In this document: one piece after another, positions 7,640 to 18,634 of the stretch | Layout of the letters: each line of letters starts with the position of its first letter | Position numbering within the stretch: the first letter of the stretch is position 1 | From: CAWDLX01 sp046728155 | Lineage (GTDB): Bacteria; Actinomycetota; Actinomycetes; Mycobacteriales; Micromonosporaceae | Direction of reading: 5' to 3' | Assembly: GCA_046728155.1 (NCBI GenBank) | Contig: JBKPDY010000049.1 | Span: 1-38,180 of the forward strand | Length of the DNA: 38,180 nt | Notes under the pieces: generated by a model | Seen by the model: only the letters and a program-made list of their open reading frames with translations | The model's database searches: none | What the model was told of the DNA's origin: nothing | Translations under genes and position numbers: made by a program

Positions 7640-7671
7640 ACGTTTGTGGTTGCCAGGGCAACCACAAACGT
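7640..7671. terminator. Bidirectional terminator hairpin
   Basis: Perfect 15-base arms (ACGTTTGTGGTTGCC and its complement) are separated by AG, 8 bases after the DUF559 stop and 18 bases before the end of convergent glgB. It has no T-tract, as is usual in high-GC actinomycetes. A degenerate relative is at 33838-33873. Confidence 0.75.
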
Positions 7672-7689
7672 GCATTGCTCGCGGAGTGA

Positions 7690-9779
7690 TCACGCGGGGC
7701 GGAGCCAGAGACCACCCAACGGGGGGAGACGCAGCGAGGCCGACGCCGGCTGGCCGTGCCACGGGTGAGCCTCCGCATGTACCACGCCCAGGTTCCCCAC
7801 GCCCGAGCCTCCGTACACGGTCGCGTCCGTGTTGAGGAACTCCCGCCAACGGCCTTCGCGGGGAAAACCCAGCCGGTAGGCCTCGTGCGGGATCGCCGCG
7901 AAGTTCACCACGCACACCAGAGGTTCCCCGTCGGAGCCGATTCGCTCGAAGGCGAATGTGTTGTTGCCCGCGTCGTCACCCACGATCCAGGAGAAGCCTT
8001 CCGGCGTGGTGTCGCGTGTCCACAGTGCCGGAGTCGATCGATAGGCGGCGTTGAGGTCTCTTACCAGGTGCGCGATCCCCGCGTGGGGCGGGTCGTGGCG
8101 AAGCGACCAGTCCAACCCGCGCTCCTGCGACCACTCCCGTTCGTCACCGAGCTCGCAGCCCATGAAGATCAACTGTTTGCCCGGGAAGGCCCACATGAAG
8201 GCCAGCAGCGCCCGGACATTGGCCAGCCGTTGCCAGAAGTCGCCCGGCATCTTCGCCGCGAGGGCCCGCTTGCCGTGGACCACCTCGTCGTGGCTGATCG
8301 GCAGGATGAAGCTCTCGCTCCAGGCGTACATCGCAGCGAAGGTCATCTCGTTGTGGTGGTACTGGCGGTAGATAGGCTCCTTCACGACGTACTCGAGGGT
8401 GTCGTGCATCCAGCCCATGTTCCATTTGAAGCCGAAGCCGAGTCCGTGGGAATCCGTCGGCCGGGTGACCCCGGGCCAAGCGGTCGACTCTTCGGCCACC
8501 ATCAGGATCCCCGGGTTGTGTTTGTAGACGGTCGCGTTCAGCTCCTGCAGGAAGGCGACCGCGTCGAGGTTCTCGCGTCCACCGTAGACGTTGGGGGCCC
8601 ATTCCCCATCCTTGCGGGAGTAGTCGAGGTAGAGCATCGAGGCGACCGCGTCCACCCGCAGGCCATCGGCGTGGAACTCCTCGGCCCAGTAGAGCGCGTT
8701 GGCGACGAGGAAGTTGCGGACCTCCGGGCGGCCGTAGTCGAACACGTACGTTCCCCAGTCTGGGTGATTCCGGCGGCGCGGGTCCGCGTGTTCGTAGAGC
8801 GGCGTGCCGTCGAAGCGGGCGAGGGCGAACTCGTCCTTCGGGAAGTGGGCCGGCACCCAGTCGAGGATGACGCCGATGCCGGCCTGATGTAGACGGTCAA
8901 CCAGGAGCCGGAACCCGTCCGGCTCGCCGAACCGCGCCGTCGGCGCGTAGTAACCGGTGACCTGGTAACCCCACGATCCTCCGAACGGGTGCTCCATCAC
9001 TGGCAGGAACTCCACGTGGGTGAAGCCCAGCTCGCCGACGTACCGGGTGAGCTGGTCGGCAAGTTCCACATAGGACAGCCCCGGTCGCCACGATCCGAGG
9101 TGAACCTCGTAGATACTCAGTGGCTCCTGGTGTGGCTGCCCGGCCGCCCGCCGCGAGAGCCACGCCTGGTCACCCCACCGGTACTCCGAACGGTACACAA
9201 TGGACGCGGTCTGGCCGGGCACCTCCGCGTACCGGGCCAGCGGGTCCGCCTTCTCCCGCCAGATGCCGTCCCGACCCAGGATCCGGTACTTGTACCTGTG
9301 CCCGGGTTCGGCGTCCGGTACCAGCAGCTCCCAGACTCCGCTGGAGCCCATCGACCGCATGGGCCAGCCGTCGTGCGGGCCCCAGCCGGTGAAGTCGCCG
9401 ACCACCCGTACACCCTGCGCGTTGGGCGCCCATACCGCGAAGGCGACTCCGTCGTCACGTGGCTGCGCGCCGAGCACCGTCCACAGTCGCTCGTGCCGGC
9501 CCTCGCTCATGAGCTGCAGGTCGAACTCGCCGAGGGTAGGCAGGTGCCGGTACGGGTCGTCGAGGACGGCCCCATCCACTTCTACGCGGTACGTCGTGAC
9601 GGACGGCGGCACCGACGCCTCGAAGACGCCCTCGCTCTGGATCCGCGTCGCCGGATACCGTTCGCCATCGGCCACCACCACGACCTCGGCCGCTCCGCGA
9701 CGCAGGGTACGGACCTTACCTTCGTGCAGACCAAGGAGTCCATGTGGGTCGTGCACGTTGCCGGTGATCAGCTCCAGCG

Positions 9780-9783
<4 letters not shown>
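7690..9783 (-). CDS. glgB: 1,4-alpha-glucan branching enzyme
   Basis: This is a 697-aa GH13 enzyme that makes alpha-1,6 branches in glycogen-like glucan. An N-terminal domain is followed by a CBM48 module (VAFAVWAPNAQGVRVVGDF) and the catalytic barrel. The barrel has the nucleophile Asp in DGLRVDAVASMLY, the acid/base Glu in MVAEESTAWPG and the third acid in PISHDEVVHGK; HPFGGSWGYQVTGYYAP is also typical of branching enzymes. The start MTLELITG at 9783 is chosen because its ATG overlaps the glgE stop in ATGA. The frame continues 30 codons further upstream, but only as antisense or overlap to glgE. It is the last gene of the minus-strand glg operon. Confidence 0.95.
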
Positions 9784-11759
<1,976 letters not shown>

Positions 11760-11801
11760 CACACCCGCCATTCTGCCCGTCGCGGTGGGTTGGGGTGAGG
11801 T

Positions 11802-12989
11802 TCACCGTTCCCGGGCGAGCTCGTACACCTCGAGCGTCCGCTCGGCTATCGCGTCCCAGGAGAAGTGTTCGACCGCGCGCTGCCGGCCGGCTCGGCCCAT
11901 CGCCACCGCCCGAGCCTGATCGCTCAGCACAGCGTTGATCGCCGCGGCCAGGTCGGCCACGAAGCGGTCCGGATCCAGTGGCGTGCCGGTGCCGTCGGTC
12001 GCCTGCGCGATCGGGACGAGGAGGCCGGTGACGCCGTCGACGACGACCTCCGGGATGCCGCCGGTGGCCGTGGCGACGACGGCGGTCTCGCACGCCATCG
12101 CCTCCAGGTTGACGATTCCCATCGGCTCGTACACGGACGGACAGACGAAAACCGTACTGTGCGTCAACACCTGGATCACCTCGTGCTTGGGCAGCATCTC
12201 CTGGATCCAGGTGACATTGCCCCGCCGTTGGCGTAGCTCGGCCGCGAGCCGGGCCACCTCGGCACCGATCTCCGGGGTGTCCGGAGCGCCGGCGAGGACC
12301 ACGAGCTGCACCTCCGGCGGGAGCGACCAGGCCGCCCTGAGCAGGTATGGCAGGCCCTTCTGGCGGGTGATCCGGCCCACGTACGTGACGCTGGGCCGGG
12401 TGGGATCCATGCCCAGCCGGTCGAGCACGTCGACACCTCGATCGGGCGAGTACTGCGAGGTGTCGATCCCGTTATGGACGACGTGCACCCGGTCCGGCGA
12501 GAGCACCGGGTAGGCGGCGAGCACGTCGCGCATCATTCCGGCCGACACGGCGATCACCGCGTCGGCGGCTTCGACAGCGGTCCGCTCGCACCAGGACGAC
12601 AGCGCGTATCCCCCGCCGAGCTGCTCGGCCTTCCAGGGGCGCAGTGGTTCGAGGCTGTGAGCGGTCAGCACGTGCGGTACCCCGTGCAGGAGTTTCGCGA
12701 TGTGCCCGGCGAGGTTGGCGTACCACGTGTGGCTGTGCACGAGATCGGTACCGGCACATGCGGCGGCCATCTCGAGATCGACACCGAGCGTGCGTAGGGC
12801 CGGGTTGGCGCCGGCGAGGCGAGGAGGCTCGGCGTACGCTGTGACGCCCTCTTCGGATCGGGCGCCGCCGAAACAACGTACCCGCACGTCGGCGTGCGGA
12901 CGCAGGCTGCGGACGAGGTACTCGACGTGCACACCGGCGCCGCCGTAGACCTCCGGGGGGTACTCGCGAGTGAGCAGATCGATGCGCAT
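11802..12989 (-). CDS. glgM: GT4 glycosyltransferase, maltose-1-phosphate synthase / GlgA type
   Basis: This 395-aa GT4-fold protein is very close to the mycobacterial enzyme first named GlgA and later shown to make alpha-maltose-1-phosphate from ADP-glucose and glucose-1-phosphate (GlgM). Visible features are LTREYPPEVYGGAGVHVEYL at the N-terminus, HSHTWYANLAGHIAKL, LTAHSLEPLRPWKAEQLGGGY, VGRITRQKG and the nucleotide-binding VYEPMGIVNLEAMAC. It supplies the substrate of GlgE encoded downstream on the same strand. ATG 12989 matches homologues. A GTG at 12995 lies 7 bases after a TACTCT -10 element (13008-13003) and could be a leaderless start two codons longer. It is divergent from glgC, the same arrangement as in mycobacteria. 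Confidence 0.93.
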   Translation of the reverse strand: MRIDLLTREYPPEVYGGAGVHVEYLVRSLRPHADVRVRCFGGARSEEGVTAYAEPPRLAGANPALRTLGVDLEMAAACAGTDLVHSHTWYANLAGHIAKLLHGVPHVLTAHSLEPLRPWKAEQLGGGYALSSWCERTAVEAADAVIAVSAGMMRDVLAAYPVLSPDRVHVVHNGIDTSQYSPDRGVDVLDRLGMDPTRPSVTYVGRITRQKGLPYLLRAAWSLPPEVQLVVLAGAPDTPEIGAEVARLAAELRQRRGNVTWIQEMLPKHEVIQVLTHSTVFVCPSVYEPMGIVNLEAMACETAVVATATGGIPEVVVDGVTGLLVPIAQATDGTGTPLDPDRFVADLAAAINAVLSDQARAVAMGRAGRQRAVEHFSWDAIAERTLEVYELARER

Positions 12990-13067
12990 GGCCACGCTCC
13001 GCAGAGTAGTCACCCGAACTGGGGCGTAGCGCTGGTGTGCGTCCGGTTCGGTCGTTAGCGTCGGCTC
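12990..13067. promoter_or_regulatory. Divergent glgM/glgC promoter region
   Basis: These 78 bases separate the two divergent genes. TAGCGT (13056-13061) lies 6 bases before the glgC ATG, and TACTCT on the minus strand (13008-13003) lies 7 bases before a GTG of glgM. Both match the actinobacterial leaderless pattern of a -10 box immediately before the start codon. I see no clear operator. Confidence 0.55.
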
Positions 13068-14303
13068 ATGGCCCTTCCCAAGGTGCTCGCGATCGTGCTT
13101 GCCGGTGGTGAGGGCAAGCGCCTGATGCCGCTTACGGCCGACCGCGCGAAGCCGGCCGTACCGTTCGGTGGCCTCTACCGGATGGTCGACTTCGCGCTCT
13201 CCAACCTGGTTAACGGGGGCTACCTGAAGATCGTCGTACTGACCCAGTACAAGTCGCACTCGCTCGACCGGCACGTGACGAAGACCTGGCGGATGTCCAA
13301 CCTGCTGGGCAACTACATCACGCCCGTACCTGCGCAGCAGCGGCTCGGTCCGCGTTGGTTCGCCGGATCGGCCGACGCCATCTTCCAGAGCTTCAACCTG
13401 ATTACCGACGAGAACCCCGACTACGTCATCGTCTTCGGCGCGGACCACGTCTACCGGATGGATCCGGCGCAGATGGTCGCCGACCATATCGAGTCCGGCG
13501 CAGGGGTGACCGTCGCGGGCATCCGGCAGCCGGTCGCCGAGGCCGACCAGTTCGGCGTGATCGAGGTCGGCGAGGAAGGCCAGCGCATCCAGGCCTTCCG
13601 GGAGAAGCCGAACGACGCGGTGGGGTTGGCCGACGCCCCGGATGAGATCTACGCGTCGATGGGAAACTACGTCTTCACCAGCGCCGCGCTGACCGAGGCG
13701 CTCACCAAGGACGCCGGCAACCCGGCCAGCAAGCACGACATGGGCGGCGACATCATCCCGATGCTGGTGGAGCGGGGTGAGGCCGCGGTCTACGACTTCA
13801 AGAACAACGTCGTGCCGGGGAGCACCGACCGGGACCGCGGCTACTGGCGAGACGTGGGGACGCTGGACTCGTTCTACGAGGCGCACATGGATCTCATCGC
13901 GATCCATCCGATCTTCAACCTGTACAACTACGACTGGCCGATCTACACCGAGAACCGGCCCTGGCCGCCGGCGAAGTTCGTCCACGGTTGGCAGGAACGG
14001 CTCGGTCGCGCGATCGGGTCGATGGTCTCTCCGGGCGCCGTCATCTCCGGATCACTGGTGGAGAACTCCGTCGTCTCGCCCAACGTACGGGTGCACTCAT
14101 GGGCCCATGTGGACGGCTCGGTGCTCATGGAGGGCGTGGACATCGGACGGCATGCGGTGGTGCGCAACGCGATCCTCGACAAGAACGTGATCGTCCCCGA
14201 GGGCTCCGAGATCGGCGTCGACCCCGAGCGTGACCGGGAGCGCTTCACCGTCTCCGAGGGCGGCGTGGTTGTCATCGGCAAGGGTCACGTCGTCGAGGGC
14301 TGA
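13068..14303 (+). CDS. glgC: Glucose-1-phosphate adenylyltransferase
   Basis: This 411-aa, full-length enzyme makes ADP-glucose from ATP and glucose-1-phosphate, the committed step for GlgM. The N-terminal nucleotidyltransferase domain has LAGGEGKRLMPLTADRAKPA, the substrate loop YRMVDFALSN, the metal-binding region VFGADHVYRMD and the sugar-phosphate-binding FREKP. The C-terminus is a left-handed beta-helix (about 300-400) that carries allosteric sites in this family. No Shine-Dalgarno is seen; TAGCGT 6 bases before the ATG argues for a leaderless transcript. Confidence 0.96.
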   Translation: MALPKVLAIVLAGGEGKRLMPLTADRAKPAVPFGGLYRMVDFALSNLVNGGYLKIVVLTQYKSHSLDRHVTKTWRMSNLLGNYITPVPAQQRLGPRWFAGSADAIFQSFNLITDENPDYVIVFGADHVYRMDPAQMVADHIESGAGVTVAGIRQPVAEADQFGVIEVGEEGQRIQAFREKPNDAVGLADAPDEIYASMGNYVFTSAALTEALTKDAGNPASKHDMGGDIIPMLVERGEAAVYDFKNNVVPGSTDRDRGYWRDVGTLDSFYEAHMDLIAIHPIFNLYNYDWPIYTENRPWPPAKFVHGWQERLGRAIGSMVSPGAVISGSLVENSVVSPNVRVHSWAHVDGSVLMEGVDIGRHAVVRNAILDKNVIVPEGSEIGVDPERDRERFTVSEGGVVVIGKGHVVEG

Positions 14304-14323
14304 CGCGTCGGTCATGTTGTGTC

Positions 14324-14342
14324 GTGGCCCCATGTGGGCCAC
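14324..14342. terminator. Terminator hairpin between glgC and the convergent membrane gene
   Basis: GTGGCCC and GGGCCAC form a 7-bp GC-rich stem around CATGT. It lies 20 bases after the glgC stop and 13 bases before the end of the minus-strand gene, so it could serve both. There is no T-tract. Confidence 0.55.
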
Positions 14343-14355
14343 AAAGTTACCTAGG

Positions 14356-16548
14356 TCAGCCGCCTTTGCGCGTCTTCAGCTCAGGATCGTGCGGCAGGTT
14401 CACCAGGTTCGTCACCCAGTCGACGTGCTCCTTCTCCCGCTTGCGCAGGACGTCCTTGCCACGGCGGCTCGCCCTCGCCTCCCGTTCCTCCGCCTCCCGT
14501 TCCGCCTTGAGCCTCGCCGCGTCAGCGCGGGCGGCGGCTGCGCGCTCCTGGGCGGCCCGTTCGGCTGCGGCTCGCTGCATCCGTATCTCCGCCCGACGCT
14601 GCCGGCCGCGCAGCGCCTTATCGGCGGCGGTCTGCTGCACCGCGGTCATTGTGGCGGCTGCGGCCTTCTCGGTGGCCGTACCGGTGGACGGCGCCGTGGC
14701 GGCAGCCGCCGGCTCAACGGACCTGAGCGCCTTGGACCTGGCGGCGGCGGACTTGGCGTCGGCGGCCGCCTTCACCTCGGCGGCCTTGGCGTCGCGAGCA
14801 GCCTTGGCGTCGGCGGCCTTGGCGTCGCGAGCAGCCTTGGCGTCGGCGGCCTTGGCGTCGCGAGCAGCCTTGGCGTCGGCGGCCGCCTTCACCTCGGCGG
14901 CCTTGGCGTCGCGAGCAGCCTTGGCGTCAGCGACCTTCGCGTCCCGGGCGGACTTGGCCGCGGCCGCCTTCGCGTCGGCAGCAGCCTTGACCTCGGCCGC
15001 CATCGCTTCGGCGGCCTCCTTCGCAGCCTTCTTCGCAGCCGCCCGGGCGGCAGCCCTGGTGGCGCGGGCCTCCTTCGGCGCAGCCCTCCGTGCGGCCTCG
15101 GCCTCTCGTGCCTGCCTGGCGGCCTCGGCCCGCCTGGCCATCTCGGCCTCACGAGCGGCCTCGGCCTCGCGGGCGGCCTGGCGTGCAGCCTCGGCCTCGC
15201 GGGCGGCCTGACGCGCGGCCTCGGCCTGGCGCGCGGCTTCGGCCTGCCTGGCGGCCTCGGCTTCCCGCTCCAGGCGAGCGGCCTCGGCTTCGCGGGCAGC
15301 CTGCGCCTCCCGCTCCTTGCGGGCATCCTCTGCCTGCCGGATGGCCTGTGCCCGGCGTACTTCCTCGGCTCGCGCCTTCTCCGCCGCCCTCGCCCTGGAC
15401 GTGGCAAGCCAGTCGGGTTCCGCCTCGGTGGACCCGGCGGAATCCCGCCGGAGCGGCCGGGCCGGCGACGCTTTCGACTCGATCACGACGGGTTCGCGTC
15501 GTGGCCGTGGGGCGTATGTTCCGTCCCCTGCTTCGATCGCCGCCCTCGGCCGGGCCGGACTGGCGACCACGGTTCCCGACACGAGAGCCGGCCCAACGTC
15601 GGCCTGCGGCCGGGCGGCCTTGCGCAACGGGGGGATCGCGACCGTGGCCGAGGCAAGCAGGCCGGCCGTAGCCGCCAGGATCGAGGCCTGGTACGTCGAT
15701 GTCGCGCTGACGCCGGTGCCGCCCGGTTCGAGGGCGGTCGCGACGTAAGCCGAGCCGACCAGCGCCGGACCGGAGAAGCCGGAGAGTGCGATACCGACGC
15801 GGCCGGCGCCGAGCCACCGGGTCCCGGCCGCGATGAGGAGTCCCAGCACCGCCGCGATGGCGACCATGAGGTACGGACCCAGCCACCACTGCCCGGCGGG
15901 TACCGGCGTCGGCGACTCCAGAACGGCGAGCCGGGGAGTGCCGAACGGTTGGGTCTGGCCGACGGCAAGGAACACCGATGCGAGCCCGGCCATCCACACC
16001 CAGGCGATCGTGACGGCCAGCCCGACCGCGAGCGGGGTGACGGTGAGCGCGCTGAAGCCGAGCACCACGCCGACGGCGAGCCCGGTGAGGGCGGTCAGCG
16101 TGAGCGCCGATCCGGACGAGCCGGTGGGTGAGCCGCCTGCCGTGTGGGCCGGCACCCAGACCAATGGGAACGCGGCCGCCGCCCCAAGGGCCGAGCAGAT
16201 GATGGCGCAGAGTCGAGCCATGCCGAGCGCGAGTGGGGCACGGGCGTACGAGACGGCTGACCGCATGTGGTACCCGAACGTCATGACCGTCGGCACCTGT
16301 CTGGTCACAATGGACAGTCGGCGCCGGATGTTGCGCCGGCCAACCGCGACGCCGCCGAGCACCGCGCTTGCGAACATGAAGATGAGCCAGGCGGTCAAGC
16401 GGTGGTGCGCATCGTCGTTCGGCGACGTAACGTCGGCGCCGACGTCGATGATGGACAACGCCTGGCCGACGCCCAGCTGGGCCAGACCGAAGAGTGCGGC
16501 CGAGCCGAACGACGTGACCGCGAGCTTGACCCAAGTGGCCTTCGTCAC
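14356..16548 (-). CDS. Polytopic membrane protein with long Ala-rich repeat tail
   Basis: This is a 730-aa protein of unknown function. Residues about 8-306 contain some eight hydrophobic stretches (near 8-28, 52-70, 105-132, 147-167, 172-196, 222-242, 250-272, 286-306). From about 385 to 690 it is an extremely Ala/Arg/Glu/Lys/Asp-rich helix, first of the type AAREAEAARQ, then tandem 11-residue units of the type AKAARDAKAAD. It ends in a basic segment (RRGKDVLRKREKEH). The 11-residue period resembles late-embryogenesis-abundant and apolipoprotein helices; a cytoplasmic or peripheral membrane role is inference. A TAAGCT -10 element (16560-16555) lies 6 bases before the GTG, supporting this leaderless start. 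The opposite strand has a long open frame (14230-16131) that only reflects the biased composition. Confidence 0.82.
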   Translation of the reverse strand: MTKATWVKLAVTSFGSAALFGLAQLGVGQALSIIDVGADVTSPNDDAHHRLTAWLIFMFASAVLGGVAVGRRNIRRRLSIVTRQVPTVMTFGYHMRSAVSYARAPLALGMARLCAIICSALGAAAAFPLVWVPAHTAGGSPTGSSGSALTLTALTGLAVGVVLGFSALTVTPLAVGLAVTIAWVWMAGLASVFLAVGQTQPFGTPRLAVLESPTPVPAGQWWLGPYLMVAIAAVLGLLIAAGTRWLGAGRVGIALSGFSGPALVGSAYVATALEPGGTGVSATSTYQASILAATAGLLASATVAIPPLRKAARPQADVGPALVSGTVVASPARPRAAIEAGDGTYAPRPRREPVVIESKASPARPLRRDSAGSTEAEPDWLATSRARAAEKARAEEVRRAQAIRQAEDARKEREAQAAREAEAARLEREAEAARQAEAARQAEAARQAAREAEAARQAAREAEAAREAEMARRAEAARQAREAEAARRAAPKEARATRAAARAAAKKAAKEAAEAMAAEVKAAADAKAAAAKSARDAKVADAKAARDAKAAEVKAAADAKAARDAKAADAKAARDAKAADAKAARDAKAAEVKAAADAKSAAARSKALRSVEPAAAATAPSTGTATEKAAAATMTAVQQTAADKALRGRQRRAEIRMQRAAAERAAQERAAAARADAARLKAEREAEEREARASRRGKDVLRKREKEHVDWVTNLVNLPHDPELKTRKGG
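14781..14930. repeat. 33-bp tandem repeats inside the Ala-rich gene
   Basis: Three perfect 33-bp copies start at 14781, 14814 and 14847 and end at 14879. A fourth copy with one mismatch is at 14898-14930, after an 18-base interruption. Each unit encodes 11 residues, so gain or loss of units keeps the frame. Confidence 0.9.
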
Positions 16549-16672
16549 GCGAGAAGCTTACGAGCAGTGGCGGTCTCCATCTACGCTAGCGGTCGAATGC
16601 TGCGGATCTGCACCGCTGTACGTCCAATTCGGGGCATTCCCGTCGTCCATGCCGCGCGGTAGGCTCCGCCGC
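16549..16672. promoter_or_regulatory. Divergent promoter region of membrane gene and serine hydrolase
   Basis: The minus-strand TAAGCT (16560-16555) lies 6 bases before the GTG at 16548. TAGGCT (16660-16665) lies 7 bases before the GTG at 16673. Both look like leaderless -10 boxes. No repeat or operator is evident between them. Confidence 0.5.
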
Positions 16673-17905
16673 GTGACGATCGAGCAGGGCACCGAACCTG
16701 GTGCCGTGGGGCTCTGTGAGCGCCGGCTGCGCAGGATGGATTCGCATTTCGCGCGCTACGTCGATGATGGCCGATTGGCCGGATGGCAGATCGTCGTCAC
16801 CCGCCGCGGCAAGGTCGCCCACGTCTCGACGTACGGTCAGGCAGATATCGAAGCCGGTCGACCAGTCACCAACGATACCCTGTGGCGAATCTATTCGATG
16901 ACGAAGCCGATCACGTCGGTAGCGGCGATGATGTTGTGGGAAGAAGGCCATTTCGAGCTGACCGACGAGATCAGTCGATGGCTGCCCGAGTTCGCCAACC
17001 CGAGGGTGTACGACAAGGGGTCCATCCTGCGTCCGTTCACCGTAGCGGCGATGGAACCGATCCGGGTGTGGCACCTGTTGACCCATACCTCCGGCCTCAC
17101 GTACGGGTTCCTCCAGACCTCGGTCGTCGACGCGCTGTACCGGGCCGCCGGATACGAGCTGGACCTCCCGCTGGGGGTGGACCTCGCCACCGCGTGCCGT
17201 ACCTGGGCCGGCTTGCCGCTGCTGTTCCAGCCCGGTTCGGCATGGGGTTACTCGGTCGCGACCGATGTCCTCGGCCGGCTCATCGAAGTGATCTCGGGCC
17301 AGACGCTGGGCGAGTTCTTCAACGAGCGGATATTCGGTCCGCTCGGCATGACCGACGCCCGATTCTGGGTCGACCAGTCCGCTGCGGACCGCCTGGCCGC
17401 TCTCTACGCGCCGAGTGCCGAGACCGGTCAGGCCTACCGTTTCGATGCCCTGGGTCGGCGTGCCCTTCAGAAGCCGGACCTCCATTCGGGCGGCGGCGGA
17501 CTCATCACCACGGCTGCGGACTACCACCGTTTTACGCAAATGCTGTTGCGTGAAGGGGAACTCGACGGGGTTCGTCTGCTCGGTCCCCGCACGATCAGGT
17601 TCATGACCCGTAACCACCTTCCCGACGGCAAGGACCTGGGGGGGCTGTCCACGGGTGGGTTCGCCGAGACCATCCTCGACGGGATCGGGTTCGGACTGGG
17701 ATTCGCTGTCGTCGAGAATCCGATACCGGGCCACTTTCCCACCAGTGAGGGGACGTATTACTGGGGCGGCGCGGCAAGTACGACGTTCTGGGTCGACCCG
17801 ATGGAAGACCTGACGGCGATGCTATTCGCCCAGCTCCTACCGTCCACTGTGTACCCACTGCGGCCGCAACTGCGCCAGCTGGTGTACTCCGCGATCGTGT
17901 CCTGA
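16673..17905 (+). CDS. Serine hydrolase, class C beta-lactamase / EstB-like esterase family
   Basis: This is a 410-aa penicillin-binding-fold hydrolase. The nucleophile motif is SMTK (75-78) in WRIYSMTKPITSVAAMML; the second-motif Tyr is in WGYSVATDVLG, where Tyr-Ser-Val replaces the Tyr-x-Asn of true beta-lactamases. A HTSGLTYG signature and the late HSGGGGLITTAADYHRF are also present. This pattern fits EstB-like esterases acting on small esters better than antibiotic hydrolysis. No signal peptide is visible, so it is probably cytoplasmic. GTG 16673 is preferred because TAGGCT sits 7 bases upstream; the frame is open to 15833, but that part overlaps the divergent gene. The HisH-like gene follows 90 bases later on the same strand. 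Confidence 0.85.
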   Translation: MTIEQGTEPGAVGLCERRLRRMDSHFARYVDDGRLAGWQIVVTRRGKVAHVSTYGQADIEAGRPVTNDTLWRIYSMTKPITSVAAMMLWEEGHFELTDEISRWLPEFANPRVYDKGSILRPFTVAAMEPIRVWHLLTHTSGLTYGFLQTSVVDALYRAAGYELDLPLGVDLATACRTWAGLPLLFQPGSAWGYSVATDVLGRLIEVISGQTLGEFFNERIFGPLGMTDARFWVDQSAADRLAALYAPSAETGQAYRFDALGRRALQKPDLHSGGGGLITTAADYHRFTQMLLREGELDGVRLLGPRTIRFMTRNHLPDGKDLGGLSTGGFAETILDGIGFGLGFAVVENPIPGHFPTSEGTYYWGGAASTTFWVDPMEDLTAMLFAQLLPSTVYPLRPQLRQLVYSAIVS

Positions 17906-17983
17906 CGGCCGCGCATCAGTGTTCCTCGCACGCGACATGACCACGGCGTGAGATTCGCCGTCGGGGTCCGCCCGGGTAACCGA

Positions 17984-17989
17984 TACCGT
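17984..17989 (+). promoter_or_regulatory. -10 element for leaderless HisH-like gene
   Basis: TACCGT lies 6 bases before the GTG at 17996. No Shine-Dalgarno precedes that GTG. This indicates that the HisH/HisF-like pair has its own promoter and does not depend on the hydrolase gene. Confidence 0.5.
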
Positions 17990-17995
17990 TGAGCC

Positions 17996-18634
17996 GTGAG
18001 CATAGGGGTGATCTCGTACCGGACGGGTAACGCGCAGAGTGTCGCGTACGCGCTCGACCGGCTGGGTCTGCCCAACCGTCTGGTGGACAAACCCGAGCAG
18101 GCCGAGGATGTCGACCGGTTCGTGCTGCCCGGCGTCGGGTCGGCCGGCGTCACGATGGCGTCGTTGGCCGCGAGCGGATGGCCCGAGTTCCTGGGCAAGC
18201 GAGTGCTCGCGGCGGGCGTCCCTTTCCTGGGAGTATGCGTCGGCCTGCAGGTCCTCTTCGAGCACAGCGAGGAGGAGGACGCCGCGTGCCTCGGCTGGCT
18301 GCCAGGTCGGGTGCGTCGCTTCCCGGCGACTCAGGTACGCGTCCCGCAGATCGGTTGGAACGAAGTGTCCCGCCGCTCCTCGCACCCGTTCGTCGCCGAG
18401 CTTTCGTCGCCAGGCCACTTCTACTTCGTGAATTCTTACTACGCAGTACCCGAGCGGTCCGAGGATGTCGCCGCCACGTCGATGTACGGCGTCGAGTTCT
18501 GCTCGATCGTTGCTCGCGGCACGGTCATGGCCACCCAGTTCCACGTTGAGAAGAGTGGACCTCTCGGCCTCGGCCTGCTGCATCGCTTCGCCACTCTGGA
18601 TGTGTCCACTCTAGACGGAGTGGGCGCATGTTGA
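17996..18634 (+). CDS. HisH-like glutamine amidotransferase subunit (non-canonical paralogue)
   Basis: This is a 212-aa class I glutamine amidotransferase of the HisH family, which releases ammonia from glutamine for a HisF partner. The triad is complete: Cys81 in FLGVCVGLQ, and His183 and Glu185 in TQFHVEKS. The oxyanion-strand motif LPGVGS (44-49) and the HisH signature VPQIGWN (116-122) are present. Departures from HisH are VISYRTGN where VIDYGxGN is usual, and FVNSYYA where VHSYY is usual. It overlaps the HisF-like gene by 7 bases (18628-18634), so the two are translationally coupled and almost certainly form a complex. No other histidine gene is in the window, and an actinomycete his operon would normally carry priA between hisH and hisF. 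See the finding on the partner's active site. Confidence 0.85.
   Translation: MSIGVISYRTGNAQSVAYALDRLGLPNRLVDKPEQAEDVDRFVLPGVGSAGVTMASLAASGWPEFLGKRVLAAGVPFLGVCVGLQVLFEHSEEEDAACLGWLPGRVRRFPATQVRVPQIGWNEVSRRSSHPFVAELSSPGHFYFVNSYYAVPERSEDVAATSMYGVEFCSIVARGTVMATQFHVEKSGPLGLGLLHRFATLDVSTLDGVGAC

Noticed and set aside
14761..14930. CRISPR-like direct repeats
   Set aside because: The 33-bp repeats are contiguous without spacers and encode 11-residue protein units in a long open frame.
14230..16131. Long + strand open frame rich in Leu/Gly
   Set aside because: It is antisense to the Ala-rich gene; the low-complexity product mirrors the biased codons of the minus-strand gene, which has real membrane segments and a -10 box.
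16673..17905. True class C beta-lactamase (resistance gene)
   Set aside because: It has YSV in place of Tyr-x-Asn and no signal peptide, so an EstB-like esterase is more likely.
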